Assembly (NCBI RefSeq): GCF_030503435.1
Contig: NZ_JAUKPO010000008.1
Location: 226,233 to 290,232, forward strand
From: Rhodocytophaga aerolata
GTDB taxonomy: Bacteria > Bacteroidota > Bacteroidia > Cytophagales > 172606-1
Direction: 5' to 3'
Length of the DNA: 64,000 nt
The position numbers were made by a program, and so were the translations under genes. How positions within the stretch are numbered: position 1 is the stretch's first letter; each line of letters begins with the position of its first letter. This document shows positions 26,098 through 35,346 of the stretch, piece by piece. The notes under the pieces are model-generated. The model was not told the DNA's origin, searched no databases, and worked only from the letters and a program-made list of their open reading frames with translations.

Positions 26098-26944
26098 GTA
26101 CTTTCTATTAGTTTCCCATATTAAACAGCTCTTGGGGTACAATAGCCGAATATACAGGTATACTTATTTTGTAAAGAGAGAATAGTATATTACCTAATAT
26201 ACCTGCATAGGCAACTAATTAAAATAAGGTAGAATCTGCCATAAAGCTATTTGTTTCGATAGAGATGCTTGCTATTCTTTCTGCTGAATACTTTTACCAG
26301 TCTTTTTATGGATATTAAGCACTGACAACAGGCACATATTAGTTAATACTCATTTTTCTCTTCACTCTCCGAATAAATTTCTATAAATCAGCTGTAACTT
26401 CTTACTACTAGTTTACCAGGGCATAGCCATTCCAGCAATTTTGGCTGCCTGTTTAGGTAGAACGGGTATAGTATTCATTGTGTAGAGAATTTACCAAGTT
26501 ACCAATAGCAGCTTATATTGTCCGAAAACCGATAGTTACCAACGCTACACCCACCATACATGAGGCTGCGAAAATGTTCTTTGCATACTGAAATGCCATA
26601 TACCTCGCCATAAAGTATGGCAGTGGTCATCAAGATGTGTTCTTCAAATTGGCCCAGGTAGGTTTTTGCATATGTATCTGTGTGTGAAATAAGCAATAAA
26701 CTAACTTCGCAACTGCACCTTGCTGCATAATTACCCTACAGCGTATCTCTCACATTAGTAATAGATACAGCTAACAAAAAGATATACCAGCAGACTGCCT
26801 CAACCCTACAACATTTGACAGCGGTAAGCGTATCAAAATCATTAGCTGATCAGAAAATGAAAGTATATGGTTCTGGCTGCATGAGTACAGGCAAATAAAA
26901 GATATATTTGCCATGCTATTCGTATATAAACAAACTACCTAACA
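26098..26944. other. Long intergenic region upstream of CNNM transporter
   Basis: About 850 bp carry no well-supported gene. A minus-strand frame at 26499-26696 encodes 65 residues (or 43 from an inner Met) with no known resemblance, and I leave it as doubtful. Near the right end GGCAAATA (26890-26897) and TATTTGCC (26905-26912) form a perfect 8-bp inverted repeat. It overlaps TATATTTG (26903-26910), which matches the Bacteroidota -7 element, though no clear -33 element is seen. No RNA gene was recognised. Confidence 0.4.
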
Positions 26945-28267
26945 GTGTTCTTTAACGTTGTATTTACATTATTTTTAGTCTTCCTTAATGGATTTTTTGT
27001 AGCAGCAGAATTTGCCATCGTTAAGGTAAGAGCTTCCCAGGTTGAATTAATGGCCAAAACCGGCAGTAAAACTGCTTTAATGGCTAAAGAAATAATTAGC
27101 AAACTGGATGCCTACTTATCGGCTACACAATTAGGAATTACAATTGCCAGTTTGGCGTTGGGATATGTGGGCGAAACAGTGGTAGAAGAGATCATTCTAG
27201 ATTTGTTTCATGTTCTGGGAATATCCATGAGCCCCTCACTTACTAATAAGATTTCTCTGGTTGTTTCTTTTTCTCTAATCACTGTACTGCATATTGTTTT
27301 CGGGGAACTTGCCCCAAAATCATTGGCTATTCAGCGGCCTGAGGCTGTGACCCTGGCAATAGCCTATCCTTTGCGGTTCTTTTACTTTGTGTTTAAGCCG
27401 ATTATCTGGTTATTAAATAGCTTTGCCAATTTGGTATTAAAATCTGTTGGCATTGAGCCAGCATCCGAACACGAAGTACATAGCCCGGAAGAGCTGCGCT
27501 ACCTGGTAGAGCAAGGCAGTGAGAGCGGTAGTATTGAAGAAAATAATTACGAGATTATTAAAAATGCATTCGATTTTTCGGAACGTACAGCCAGACAAGT
27601 GATGACTCCCAGAACTAAAGTAGTAGGGTTGAATATAGATCAGGCCGATGAGCAAAAGCTGAACAAACTGATAGACGAAGGATATTCCAGAGTGCCGGTT
27701 TTTAAAAACTCGGTAGATAACATAGTAGGCATTATTTATATAAAAGACCTTCTGCTACGAATGCGCCGGAAGGAAACCCTTGTAGTTAAGGAACTGATGC
27801 GCCCAGCCCACTTTGTACATGAGTCCAAAAAAATCAGCGATCTGCTTCGCGATTTTCAGCGGGAACACATCCATATGGCCATTGTCGTAAATGAATACGG
27901 GGGCACAGAAGGAATACTTACCCTAGAAGATATTATTGAAGAAATTGTAGGCGAAATACAGGATGAGTATGATAATGAAATACCAATTATTGAAGAAATA
28001 GATCCTACACAGTTTAAGGCCCTGGGGGCCGCTTCCATAGCCGACATTAATGAATATTTGCCCGATCCTATTCCAGAAAACAAAGAATATGATAGTCTGG
28101 CAGGATTACTAATTTACCATTTTGGGCGTATTCCAAACGACAACGAAAAAATAGTGATTGAACCCTACGAATTTACTGTGCTCAAACGGCTGAGAAACAA
28201 TATTGCCCAGGTGCAGATAGCCCGATTACCTGACGAAAACTTGAGTACAGCCAAGCCTACTATCTAA
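26945..28267 (+). CDS. CNNM/CorC-family transporter with CBS domains (hemolysin-like)
   Basis: The protein has 440 residues. The DUF21/CNNM membrane domain (about 1-190) begins LFLVFLNGFFVAAEFAIVKVRASQVEL and includes ATQLGITIASLALGYVGE and the GELAPKSLAIQ motif. Two CBS domains (about 205-330) contain VMTPRTKVVGL and AIVVNEYGGTEGILTLEDIIEEIVGEI. A CorC/HlyC C-terminal domain follows. Family members handle Mg2+ or other divalent ions, or Na+, across the inner membrane; the older name hemolysin C is misleading. The start is GTG 26945, the only start codon before an in-frame stop at 26927, so the N-terminus is fairly secure. Confidence 0.9.
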   Translation: MFFNVVFTLFLVFLNGFFVAAEFAIVKVRASQVELMAKTGSKTALMAKEIISKLDAYLSATQLGITIASLALGYVGETVVEEIILDLFHVLGISMSPSLTNKISLVVSFSLITVLHIVFGELAPKSLAIQRPEAVTLAIAYPLRFFYFVFKPIIWLLNSFANLVLKSVGIEPASEHEVHSPEELRYLVEQGSESGSIEENNYEIIKNAFDFSERTARQVMTPRTKVVGLNIDQADEQKLNKLIDEGYSRVPVFKNSVDNIVGIIYIKDLLLRMRRKETLVVKELMRPAHFVHESKKISDLLRDFQREHIHMAIVVNEYGGTEGILTLEDIIEEIVGEIQDEYDNEIPIIEEIDPTQFKALGAASIADINEYLPDPIPENKEYDSLAGLLIYHFGRIPNDNEKIVIEPYEFTVLKRLRNNIAQVQIARLPDENLSTAKPTI

Positions 28268-28475
28268 AAATAGTACAGAAAAAACATCTTGGCTTTCGTC
28301 TATTGCGTAAAAGAGTTAAGCAAATGCCTGAGATTTTACGCTAGATAGCTTTGCATTCTTGCAAAAAAATCAGTACTTTCAATAAACAAGCAGGTTACTA
28401 AGCCTGCCAAATGCCATTAATTTCATCTTACTGATATGGTATAAGTAAACCTAGTATACACTTAATTTTTTTCAT

Positions 28476-28772
28476 ATGGCTGGCTCAAACCGATTCAACT
28501 TCTCCCAGGATACTCTAGCCAGAAGTTATACCACTGAACAGGAACTACTGATTGAAGCCCAGAAATCTGTACTCGAAAACATTCAGCTGACAAAAGCGTC
28601 TATGGCTATGTTGTATCATATTTCTCAGTTGAATCATTTTCCTAAACAACTCGCCGACGACTTACGCGATGCGCTTCAATCGAATGCCAGCAAGCAGTCG
28701 CTCATTAAAATTTTCAACAAAATTCATCAGGCGTTAACGGATATTAAAGCCAAACATTCTCCAGAAGAATAG
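28476..28772 (+). CDS. Small helical hypothetical protein
   Basis: This 98-residue protein is predicted to be fully helical and soluble (QELLIEAQKSVLENIQLTKASMAMLYHISQLNHFPKQLADDLRDALQ, then SLIKIFNKIHQALTDIKAKH). I do not recognise a family. It has no cysteine and no charged cluster except a Ser/Pro/Glu tail. It lies 208 bp after the CNNM gene on the same strand, too far to assume an operon. Confidence 0.5.
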   Translation: MAGSNRFNFSQDTLARSYTTEQELLIEAQKSVLENIQLTKASMAMLYHISQLNHFPKQLADDLRDALQSNASKQSLIKIFNKIHQALTDIKAKHSPEE

Positions 28773-28994
28773 GTGCCTGCATACGAATAGTCAAGCAATT
28801 GGCTAGAAAATTTAACCTGGCAGGAGTAACCCAAGAATATTGTTTCTAGTCTACTATTAGGCGATAAAATGCATAAACCAGAAGCTAAGTGACTAAAAGC
28901 CTGGCAATAGTTTTTGTATGATGTAGAAAAACTGTAGCAAAACAGGCGTACAGACTTTTGGTAAATTCTGTAAAAGTAATACTACTAATACACC

Positions 28995-30583
28995 TTATTT
29001 TCTGATTGCTCTCCCAGGCTTTGCACCCGTAGATTGACCCTTGTTAATGACGAGTTTTCCATTTACTATAACATATTCAAACCCTTTGGCATACTGGTGG
29101 GGCTGCTCAAATGTGGCCTGATCGGCTACTGTATTTTCATCCAGTATCAACAAATCCGCAGCATAGCCTTCTTTAATTAGCCCTATGTTTTTTAAGCCAA
29201 ACGTTTGAGCAGGCAGAGATGTCATTTTACGGATAGCATCTTCTAGTCTGATTATTTTTTTCTCCCGGACGTAGCGGCTCAACACCCTGGCATTGTTGCC
29301 GTAGCCACGCGGGTGAGGCACGCCAACGCCATAATTTCCCGGACCTGCATCGGAAGCAACCATCGTGAATGGCTCTTGCATAATCCGTTCTACGTCTGGC
29401 TCATCCATGGAATGGTATACCATCTGCGCATCGCCAGCCAGGTACATATCCAGAATCAGGCTGATCTGGCTATCTACACTGGTATCTTGTCTTACCCGCT
29501 GGGCTAGTTGCGGAATAGATTGGCCATTATACGAAGTATCTGTTTTATAATTTGCTACTACGGCATAACTAAAATCCGTATGGGCTCTTTCTCCCATAGC
29601 TTTTTTCATATCGGCTACAATTCTCTGTAAAGTATCAGGCTGCATAATGCGGCTTTTCGCTTTGTCTAATCCGCCGGCCAGTACCCAGGAAGGAATCAGG
29701 TTGGATGAAAGTTTGGTAGAAGAAGCTGTATAGGCATATTGATCTACCGTTACCTGTAAGCCTTTTTGCCGGGCATCTGCCACCATCTGAATTGTCTGAT
29801 CGCTGCTACCCCATATTTTTTGCTGGATATTTTAAAGTGAGATATTTCTACCGGCATTTGTGCTGCTTTTCCAATCTGAATAGCTTCCTGAATAGCCTCT
29901 TTTACCTCATTCCCCTCGTCCCGGATATGCGAAGCATAAATACCTTTGTGCCTGGCAGCAGCTTTTGCCAGCGTGATAATTTCATCCGTGTTAGCATAGG
30001 TGCCAGGCACATAAATTAAGCCTGTCGACAATCCTACAGCTCCCTCTTTCATAGCCATTTCTACGAGTGATTCCATCTGCTTCAGTTCTTCCGGGGTGGG
30101 CCTGCGGTCTACTTCATCCATCACTTTGCGGCGTACAGAATTATGCCCGATGAGGGTGGCAATGTTCAACGGAATAGGTGTTTTATTTACATAATTCAAA
30201 AAAGTATCTACTTCTGTAACAGAGCTGCCACAGTTCCCGGTAATTAGCGTAGTTACTCCCATCCGCACGAAACGTTCACTGGAATTACTGTATACATTCT
30301 CTGCGTGTGCATGTACATCTATAAACCCTGGGCACAACAATAAATTATCAGCATCAATCACCTGGGCAGCATCTGCTTCTAAAGCTGGTTCTACTTTGGC
30401 AATAATTCCATCTTTAATAGCTACATCGGCATAATACCAGGGATTGCCAGTACCGTCGGCCACCCGTGCATGGCGGATCAATACATCATAGGTAGCCGGT
30501 TTGGAAGATTTACCTGTACGGCCGGAACACGCAAAAAGAAGAAAGATGAAGCAAATAAGAATAGAAAATGTGCCCTTAATCAT
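28995..30583 (-). pseudogene. N-acyl-D-amino-acid deacylase family protein, split by a frameshift
   Basis: Two adjacent minus frames give one amidohydrolase-superfamily protein of about 530 residues when joined. The N-terminal part (30583-29750) has a lipoprotein signal (lipobox LFAC), the metal motif GFIDVHAHAE, then GNCG, GHNSVRR and SHIRDEG, and ends in correct sequence at VEISHFKISSKK. The C-terminal part (29786-28995) resumes at MVADARQKGLQVTVDQYAY and includes VASDAG and GFEYVIVNG. One extra base in the six-base A-run (T-run at 29816-29821 on the plus strand) would restore the frame as KKIWGSSDQTIQMVADAR. This may be a true pseudogene, a sequencing error or a slippage site. Start options are 30601, 30595 and 30583. 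Confidence 0.8.
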
Positions 30584-30720
30584 AGAGAAGATCATTATCA
30601 AAAGGCTTAAGTTAGCTAATGGATCTAATCCCTACAAAAAGAATAAGAAATGAAGATAAATGAATTCTATCTTTATAAATCTCATCCAAAGAAAATCTCC
30701 TGCTAAAAGCTTAGCTTACA

Positions 30721-30755
30721 ATAAAAAAGCCTTATAACAGATTATTATAAGGCTT
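30721..30755 (-). terminator. Intrinsic terminator
   Basis: Perfect 11-bp arms AAGCCTTATAA (30727-30737) and TTATAAGGCTT (30745-30755) are followed on the minus strand by a run of six Ts. It ends the transcript of the lipoprotein gene whose stop is at 30775. Confidence 0.88.
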
Positions 30756-30774
30756 CTGATCCATAGAGAAAGAA

Positions 30775-31326
30775 TTAAAAATCGGCTGACACGAGAAATG
30801 ACATTTGAGCATGTATTTCCGTATCTTGAAAAACAGCTTCCCGCAGGACTGTTTCTGTTGCCAGACTATAACTTTCCTTTTTTACATATGAATCCAGGTT
30901 TTCACGGGTAGTCTCCAGAGTCAATTGATTGCCAACGGTTGTTGGAATATCATTTTTATAAGCAATCAGTTTCTTAGGCAAGCCCTCACTCACAATGTAA
31001 ATATTTATTGATTTTACCGGCTTAAATGTAGCATTAGATGGAGAAGTGATGGTTAGATTTAAGGTCTCCAGCTTAATATCTTTTACTTTATTAACATTTG
31101 TATTGTTATTGCTGAATGATTGGCTAGCATTTGTTGGTACATCGGGCGTAGGAAATGAATAAGGTGTATTGATTCCAATGGCGGAGGGAATCATAAAAGA
31201 AACCTCATTTTTTATGCGGAAAGTCAGCAAGTTTTCAACTTTTTTGCAGGCTACCCATGAAACAGATCCTACTAAGCAGATCAGACTGTAAGCAACCACT
31301 TTGAAAAAGACAGGATGTTTATACAT
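30775..31326 (-). CDS. Hypothetical lipoprotein
   Basis: The protein has 183 residues. The N-terminus (YSLICLVGSVSWVACKK) has a lipobox-like VAC, and the mature part is a predicted beta-rich domain with ISPSNATF-like strands (LETLNLTITSPSNATFKPVKSINIYIVSE). No named family is recognised, but similar single-domain lipoproteins are common in Bacteroidota. It is likely attached to the outer membrane. The gene is bracketed by a terminator downstream, and the next gene upstream on the same strand is a glycosyltransferase more than 130 bp away. Confidence 0.6.
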   Translation of the reverse strand: MYKHPVFFKVVAYSLICLVGSVSWVACKKVENLLTFRIKNEVSFMIPSAIGINTPYSFPTPDVPTNASQSFSNNNTNVNKVKDIKLETLNLTITSPSNATFKPVKSINIYIVSEGLPKKLIAYKNDIPTTVGNQLTLETTRENLDSYVKKESYSLATETVLREAVFQDTEIHAQMSFLVSADF

Positions 31327-31464
31327 ACTACTTGGTTAAATTTTGCGTAAATATATTTCCGCCTGCCATTTCTAAGGAATGATAAACTAAAGAAAACCTA
31401 CTTTTGGTATAAAGCTTTCTAATTTGTGTTAATCTGGAAAAGGAAAATACCTGCCAGATAATTT

Positions 31465-33189
31465 TTAGAAAATACCCGCTCCCATCCCTTCCATAGCCGG
31501 AGGGCAATTGTTATCATAATCAGGATTATAGGTCTGGAAATAGGCTTCGGCTGCTTTGGCATCTGGCAGAGAATGCACAGATTTTCTGCCAATATGGTAT
31601 ACAAATAACTGATTGCTATAACCATGGAAGGTGCGGTTAGCTCCGCCATACATAAGCGTTACCATACCATTCTCTTCTATTTGCAAGTTCGGTGTAACAA
31701 TATCTGCATGGATAGTTGTATCGCGGTAGGCTATTTGGATAGCTCCTGCCAGATCCCAGCTCGATTCAAATACTACAGCCGGCCCGGCATAGGGACAGAT
31801 ACCATCCAGAAGCAAGGTACTTTTGCCCGGAAGCTGCGGAAATTTCTCTATAATATCAGCTACTACTTGTTTTTGTTGACGATAAGAATCTACCCAGAAA
31901 GCAGCAATAACATTACTTGTAAACAAACTTCCCGCACACAGAAGCGCAACAAGCGAACTAAAGGTATATCTGTATACCTGCATAGAAGACAGTAGACTAC
32001 TTACCCATCCGATAACTCCCACAAAAACCACAGCTGCTCCCATGGCCGAAGCTAAAAAAATACGGTTGCTTATGCCGGTAGGCGTAATAATGGCATTGGT
32101 GTTAACCAAAAAGATTCCAAAGCCTGCTACAAACAATACTAACCCAATGAGTGTAAGGCATGCAAAAAACAAATTGTTTTTCCCTTCAGCCGATTGTTTC
32201 ATTGATCTGTATACATAAACAAATATGAGCAACCCGGCAATAACCGATACCCCGATCATCAGTTTATCGGCATACAAGTTAGCTGATGTCCATACGATAC
32301 CCGGCAGTTTTACACCAAACATACTGAAGCTGATTTTAGCTAGCTTCCAAATGAGGTGCCCAAACCATTCCACTTGCTTTGCAAAGCCAAGGGTACCCAT
32401 TCTGGTAGCTGTTGATACTTTGTAGAGTACTACCCCTACCATAGCTGCCAGATTTAACAGGTAGAAAAAATGCCAGTTTTTATTAATTGATTTGGCATTT
32501 GCCGTATCTTTAGAAACATGCCAAGCCAAGTATCCAACCAATACCGGATTGACAAAGAAAAGGGGCATAAAAATTTCATAACTCAGGGCACTACCCGCCA
32601 GGCTCAGGACACTTACTGCTTTCCAAACCCAGGATTTTACTCCTGCAGAAAGTAAGAAGCGCAAATCGGCATACAAGCTCAGGAAATACAGCAACATGCT
32701 TAGTGTAACCATAAAGGCTGAATGCCATAGACGGTCAGTAGAATAATGAGGCATTAAGCAAAATACTAAGGGTATCACAACAGCCATTGTCCGGCTTTGC
32801 CTCATTTCGCGCAGAATAAAATATAGCAGCCACATGCTGAGCAAAACCATACTGGTATTGAAAATATGATGGCCCAGTGGCTGCAATCCAAATAACCAAT
32901 AGATTAACCCTTGCAAAAAAGCCTGCACCGGACGGGAACGTAAATTAGGGCTTCCCATTAGGTTACGGTAATTCTCAAGAAGTGAGCTATTTTCAGTAGA
33001 TTCTAAAATGGAGAAATAGGCCCAATCGTCACTATAAAACCCAATTTTGGTAATATACAGCACCACAGAAAGAAATAAAATCAGGCCTAGAAACAAGCAG
33101 TCTTGCCAAGCACCTTTGTACCTGACTGATAAAAGGGTTTGCTCTTGCAAAGATTCCTGAGTTAATACCTGTGTAGCGTTCCAATTCAT
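31465..33189 (-). CDS. Polytopic membrane protein, GT-C-type glycosyltransferase-like
   Basis: This 574-residue protein has roughly ten to twelve membrane helices. The acidic motif SDDW (Asp54-Asp55) follows the first helix, as expected in GT-C glycosyltransferases that use lipid-linked sugars. Then come SRPVQAFLQGLIYWLFGLQPLGHHIFN and a series of hydrophobic helices. A C-terminal soluble part of about 110 residues (near 460-574) is probably periplasmic. The acceptor is unknown. It lies 93 bp downstream of another GT-C protein and is probably co-transcribed with it. Confidence 0.7.
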   Translation of the reverse strand: MNWNATQVLTQESLQEQTLLSVRYKGAWQDCLFLGLILFLSVVLYITKIGFYSDDWAYFSILESTENSSLLENYRNLMGSPNLRSRPVQAFLQGLIYWLFGLQPLGHHIFNTSMVLLSMWLLYFILREMRQSRTMAVVIPLVFCLMPHYSTDRLWHSAFMVTLSMLLYFLSLYADLRFLLSAGVKSWVWKAVSVLSLAGSALSYEIFMPLFFVNPVLVGYLAWHVSKDTANAKSINKNWHFFYLLNLAAMVGVVLYKVSTATRMGTLGFAKQVEWFGHLIWKLAKISFSMFGVKLPGIVWTSANLYADKLMIGVSVIAGLLIFVYVYRSMKQSAEGKNNLFFACLTLIGLVLFVAGFGIFLVNTNAIITPTGISNRIFLASAMGAAVVFVGVIGWVSSLLSSMQVYRYTFSSLVALLCAGSLFTSNVIAAFWVDSYRQQKQVVADIIEKFPQLPGKSTLLLDGICPYAGPAVVFESSWDLAGAIQIAYRDTTIHADIVTPNLQIEENGMVTLMYGGANRTFHGYSNQLFVYHIGRKSVHSLPDAKAAEAYFQTYNPDYDNNCPPAMEGMGAGIF

Positions 33190-33282
33190 AGTTTTTATTT
33201 ACAATACAGTTGATTTTTAAGCCGCAGCTTAAATATTTATAGAAGCAAAGAGTAGGTAGGTGAAGGTGAGATGAGTCAAAGT

Positions 33283-35073
33283 TCATTTTATTTTTTCTAC
33301 CAGATAAAACCTGCGGTAATCAATATCTTTTAAGGTAGTAACTCTATAGTGGGGGTTATTTGCCAGACGCATATTCAGCCACCGTGCACAAAAACCATTT
33401 TCTAGTTTTTTATCTGGATCGCATTGCCACGAAAAACCTACTACCAGAAACTGCGAATGCTTGCTGAGAAACTCCTCTGTATAGCTAATGTTGTTACCAA
33501 ACACAGCGGGATAATTTCGCTTCCATGCCTCCAGATGTTTATGAAATTGCGGAGCAATAAGTCCACTGGTAGAATCTACCGCCACTTCCCAATCCAGCAC
33601 CATGTGGTAGCGTTCTTTTTGAGGAGAGTAGTACATCCGCTCCAGAAAATCATGGGAAAACAGCACCACAATTGGCAAATGCGCATAGCCTGCCTGATAA
33701 TCATTCTCTCCAGGCATTTGTTTGGGATAAGCTTTTATTGAGTCGTAAACTGGTAAGATGAGCAGTATACCAGATAGGGTAACTAATAAAATGGAAAACT
33801 TAGCGGAATAGATAAAGTGATAGATACCTAGCTTCTTTAGTATGCTATGAAAATTAAAAAGATTGATAGATAGTAAGGAGAATAAACTGGCAAACAAAAC
33901 AGGCCAGGCAAGTACGCTAGGTAACAAATAGCGGTCCCAGAATGCAGGCCGGATGGTTAGGGAAAACACCCACATGGCTATGGGAACAGCCAGAAATAAA
34001 TACGCCAGCAAAAGCAAACGGCCCGCAGCCTGATAACGGATAGTTGTACCAGCTGTATTTTTTTTTGCTTCAGCAATGGCCCGCTTGCCCCATAGAAAAA
34101 CGATACCTGGAATTAAGGCAAGTCCCAACAGAGCAGCCGATTTCAATAACACAGATTTAGAAATAAAATCATAGGTAAAGGCTGTGAAACAAAGTACATC
34201 CAATACATAGCGCAAATATGGTACTGTCATCCAGGTACGCGGATTGCCGGCATCGGCTTGTATAAGTAAGGCAGGTATGTAGAGAAGAAATGTTGCCCAG
34301 CCGAATAGAACACTTGCATACAATTTCCACCGGAACTGCCTGGTTTGCCAATCGTTCAGTATAAAAGCAAGTAAGATGGCACCGCTATACAAGCACCCAA
34401 ATAAATGGGTATTCACTATAGCGGCATGTATTAAAGCATTGAGAAATAACATTTTCCAACTTACCTGACTTTTGCTGCCGATGAGATCATATATCCATAC
34501 ACCTGCGGCACTTACCGCCAGATATAGTCCATACATTCTGGCTTCTGCGTTCTGGGAAAGCACCAAGGTAGATAAGCAGAATATAATTAATACAGCAAAA
34601 GAGGTTGACCAGAAATTGAATGTACGCCTTAATGTAATCCAGGTAAACCAGCAGGCTACACTTATTCCCAGACTGGAAAATAACCGGAGGGACAGTTCTG
34701 AAGCACCGAAAACCCAGCTCCATCCCCACCCCAGCAAGAAATATAAAGGAGGCGTATTATTTAATTTGTCATGAAAAGCCGCCCACATATGGGTAAAAGA
34801 CGAATCAGACAGAAAATAGTAGGAAAACAACTCATCGTTCCAGAAGAACTTCTTAGGTGAATAAATGATGCAAGAGGCAATCAATACAACTGTAATTAGT
34901 CCTGGTATTAGATATTCTTTTTTGGAAATGCGATTCCGGCTTTCAGTTTCATCCGATGGAACAGAATGAATAGAATATGAACTAACTATTTTTTTTGACA
35001 GGGAATTTGCAGTATCGTGTTGCAATGCTTGTTTGCCAGAAAACATTTGTCTGATTTGTATGAACGTATACAA
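33283..35073 (-). CDS. Glycosyltransferase family 39-like membrane protein
   Basis: This 596-residue protein starts with a polar N-terminal stretch of about 50 residues and then a membrane helix. Next comes FFWNDELFSYYFL, whose Asp80-Glu81 pair is typical of the first periplasmic loop of GT39/ArnT-like (PMT_2) enzymes. The text LNNTPPLYFLLGWGWSWVFGASELSLRLFSSL is the next conserved block of that family. Around eleven membrane helices follow, and the last 150 residues form a periplasmic domain. Such enzymes move a sugar from a polyprenyl carrier to lipid, glycan or protein. The acceptor cannot be named. It heads a two-gene unit with the downstream GT-C gene. Confidence 0.8.
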   Translation of the reverse strand: MYTFIQIRQMFSGKQALQHDTANSLSKKIVSSYSIHSVPSDETESRNRISKKEYLIPGLITVVLIASCIIYSPKKFFWNDELFSYYFLSDSSFTHMWAAFHDKLNNTPPLYFLLGWGWSWVFGASELSLRLFSSLGISVACWFTWITLRRTFNFWSTSFAVLIIFCLSTLVLSQNAEARMYGLYLAVSAAGVWIYDLIGSKSQVSWKMLFLNALIHAAIVNTHLFGCLYSGAILLAFILNDWQTRQFRWKLYASVLFGWATFLLYIPALLIQADAGNPRTWMTVPYLRYVLDVLCFTAFTYDFISKSVLLKSAALLGLALIPGIVFLWGKRAIAEAKKNTAGTTIRYQAAGRLLLLAYLFLAVPIAMWVFSLTIRPAFWDRYLLPSVLAWPVLFASLFSLLSINLFNFHSILKKLGIYHFIYSAKFSILLVTLSGILLILPVYDSIKAYPKQMPGENDYQAGYAHLPIVVLFSHDFLERMYYSPQKERYHMVLDWEVAVDSTSGLIAPQFHKHLEAWKRNYPAVFGNNISYTEEFLSKHSQFLVVGFSWQCDPDKKLENGFCARWLNMRLANNPHYRVTTLKDIDYRRFYLVEKIK

Positions 35074-35346
35074 ATATTGCTTTTTTTGAATTAGTGTAAA
35101 ATAGGCAAAGCCCGGGATGTACTTTTACCGTTCATTTTATTCTAACTCTTTATAGCTCATCCATTTACCGATACATTAAATTCCCTCTTAACGCAGCAAA
35201 CGAAAGCATCAGGTGTCATAAATAATTTACTTTCTAACCTCTGATACTTTCGATTCTATGTATTATCTCAACGGCTTATTTCAATTTTGTTAGCTACCTA
35301 AGTTTATTCTCACGTAAAGATCTGATAAAATATACTTATCTATAAG

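Noticed and set aside
26499..26696. A 65-codon minus frame in the gap before the CNNM gene.
   Set aside because: No family resemblance or upstream signal is visible. It could be a small gene, but I cannot support it.
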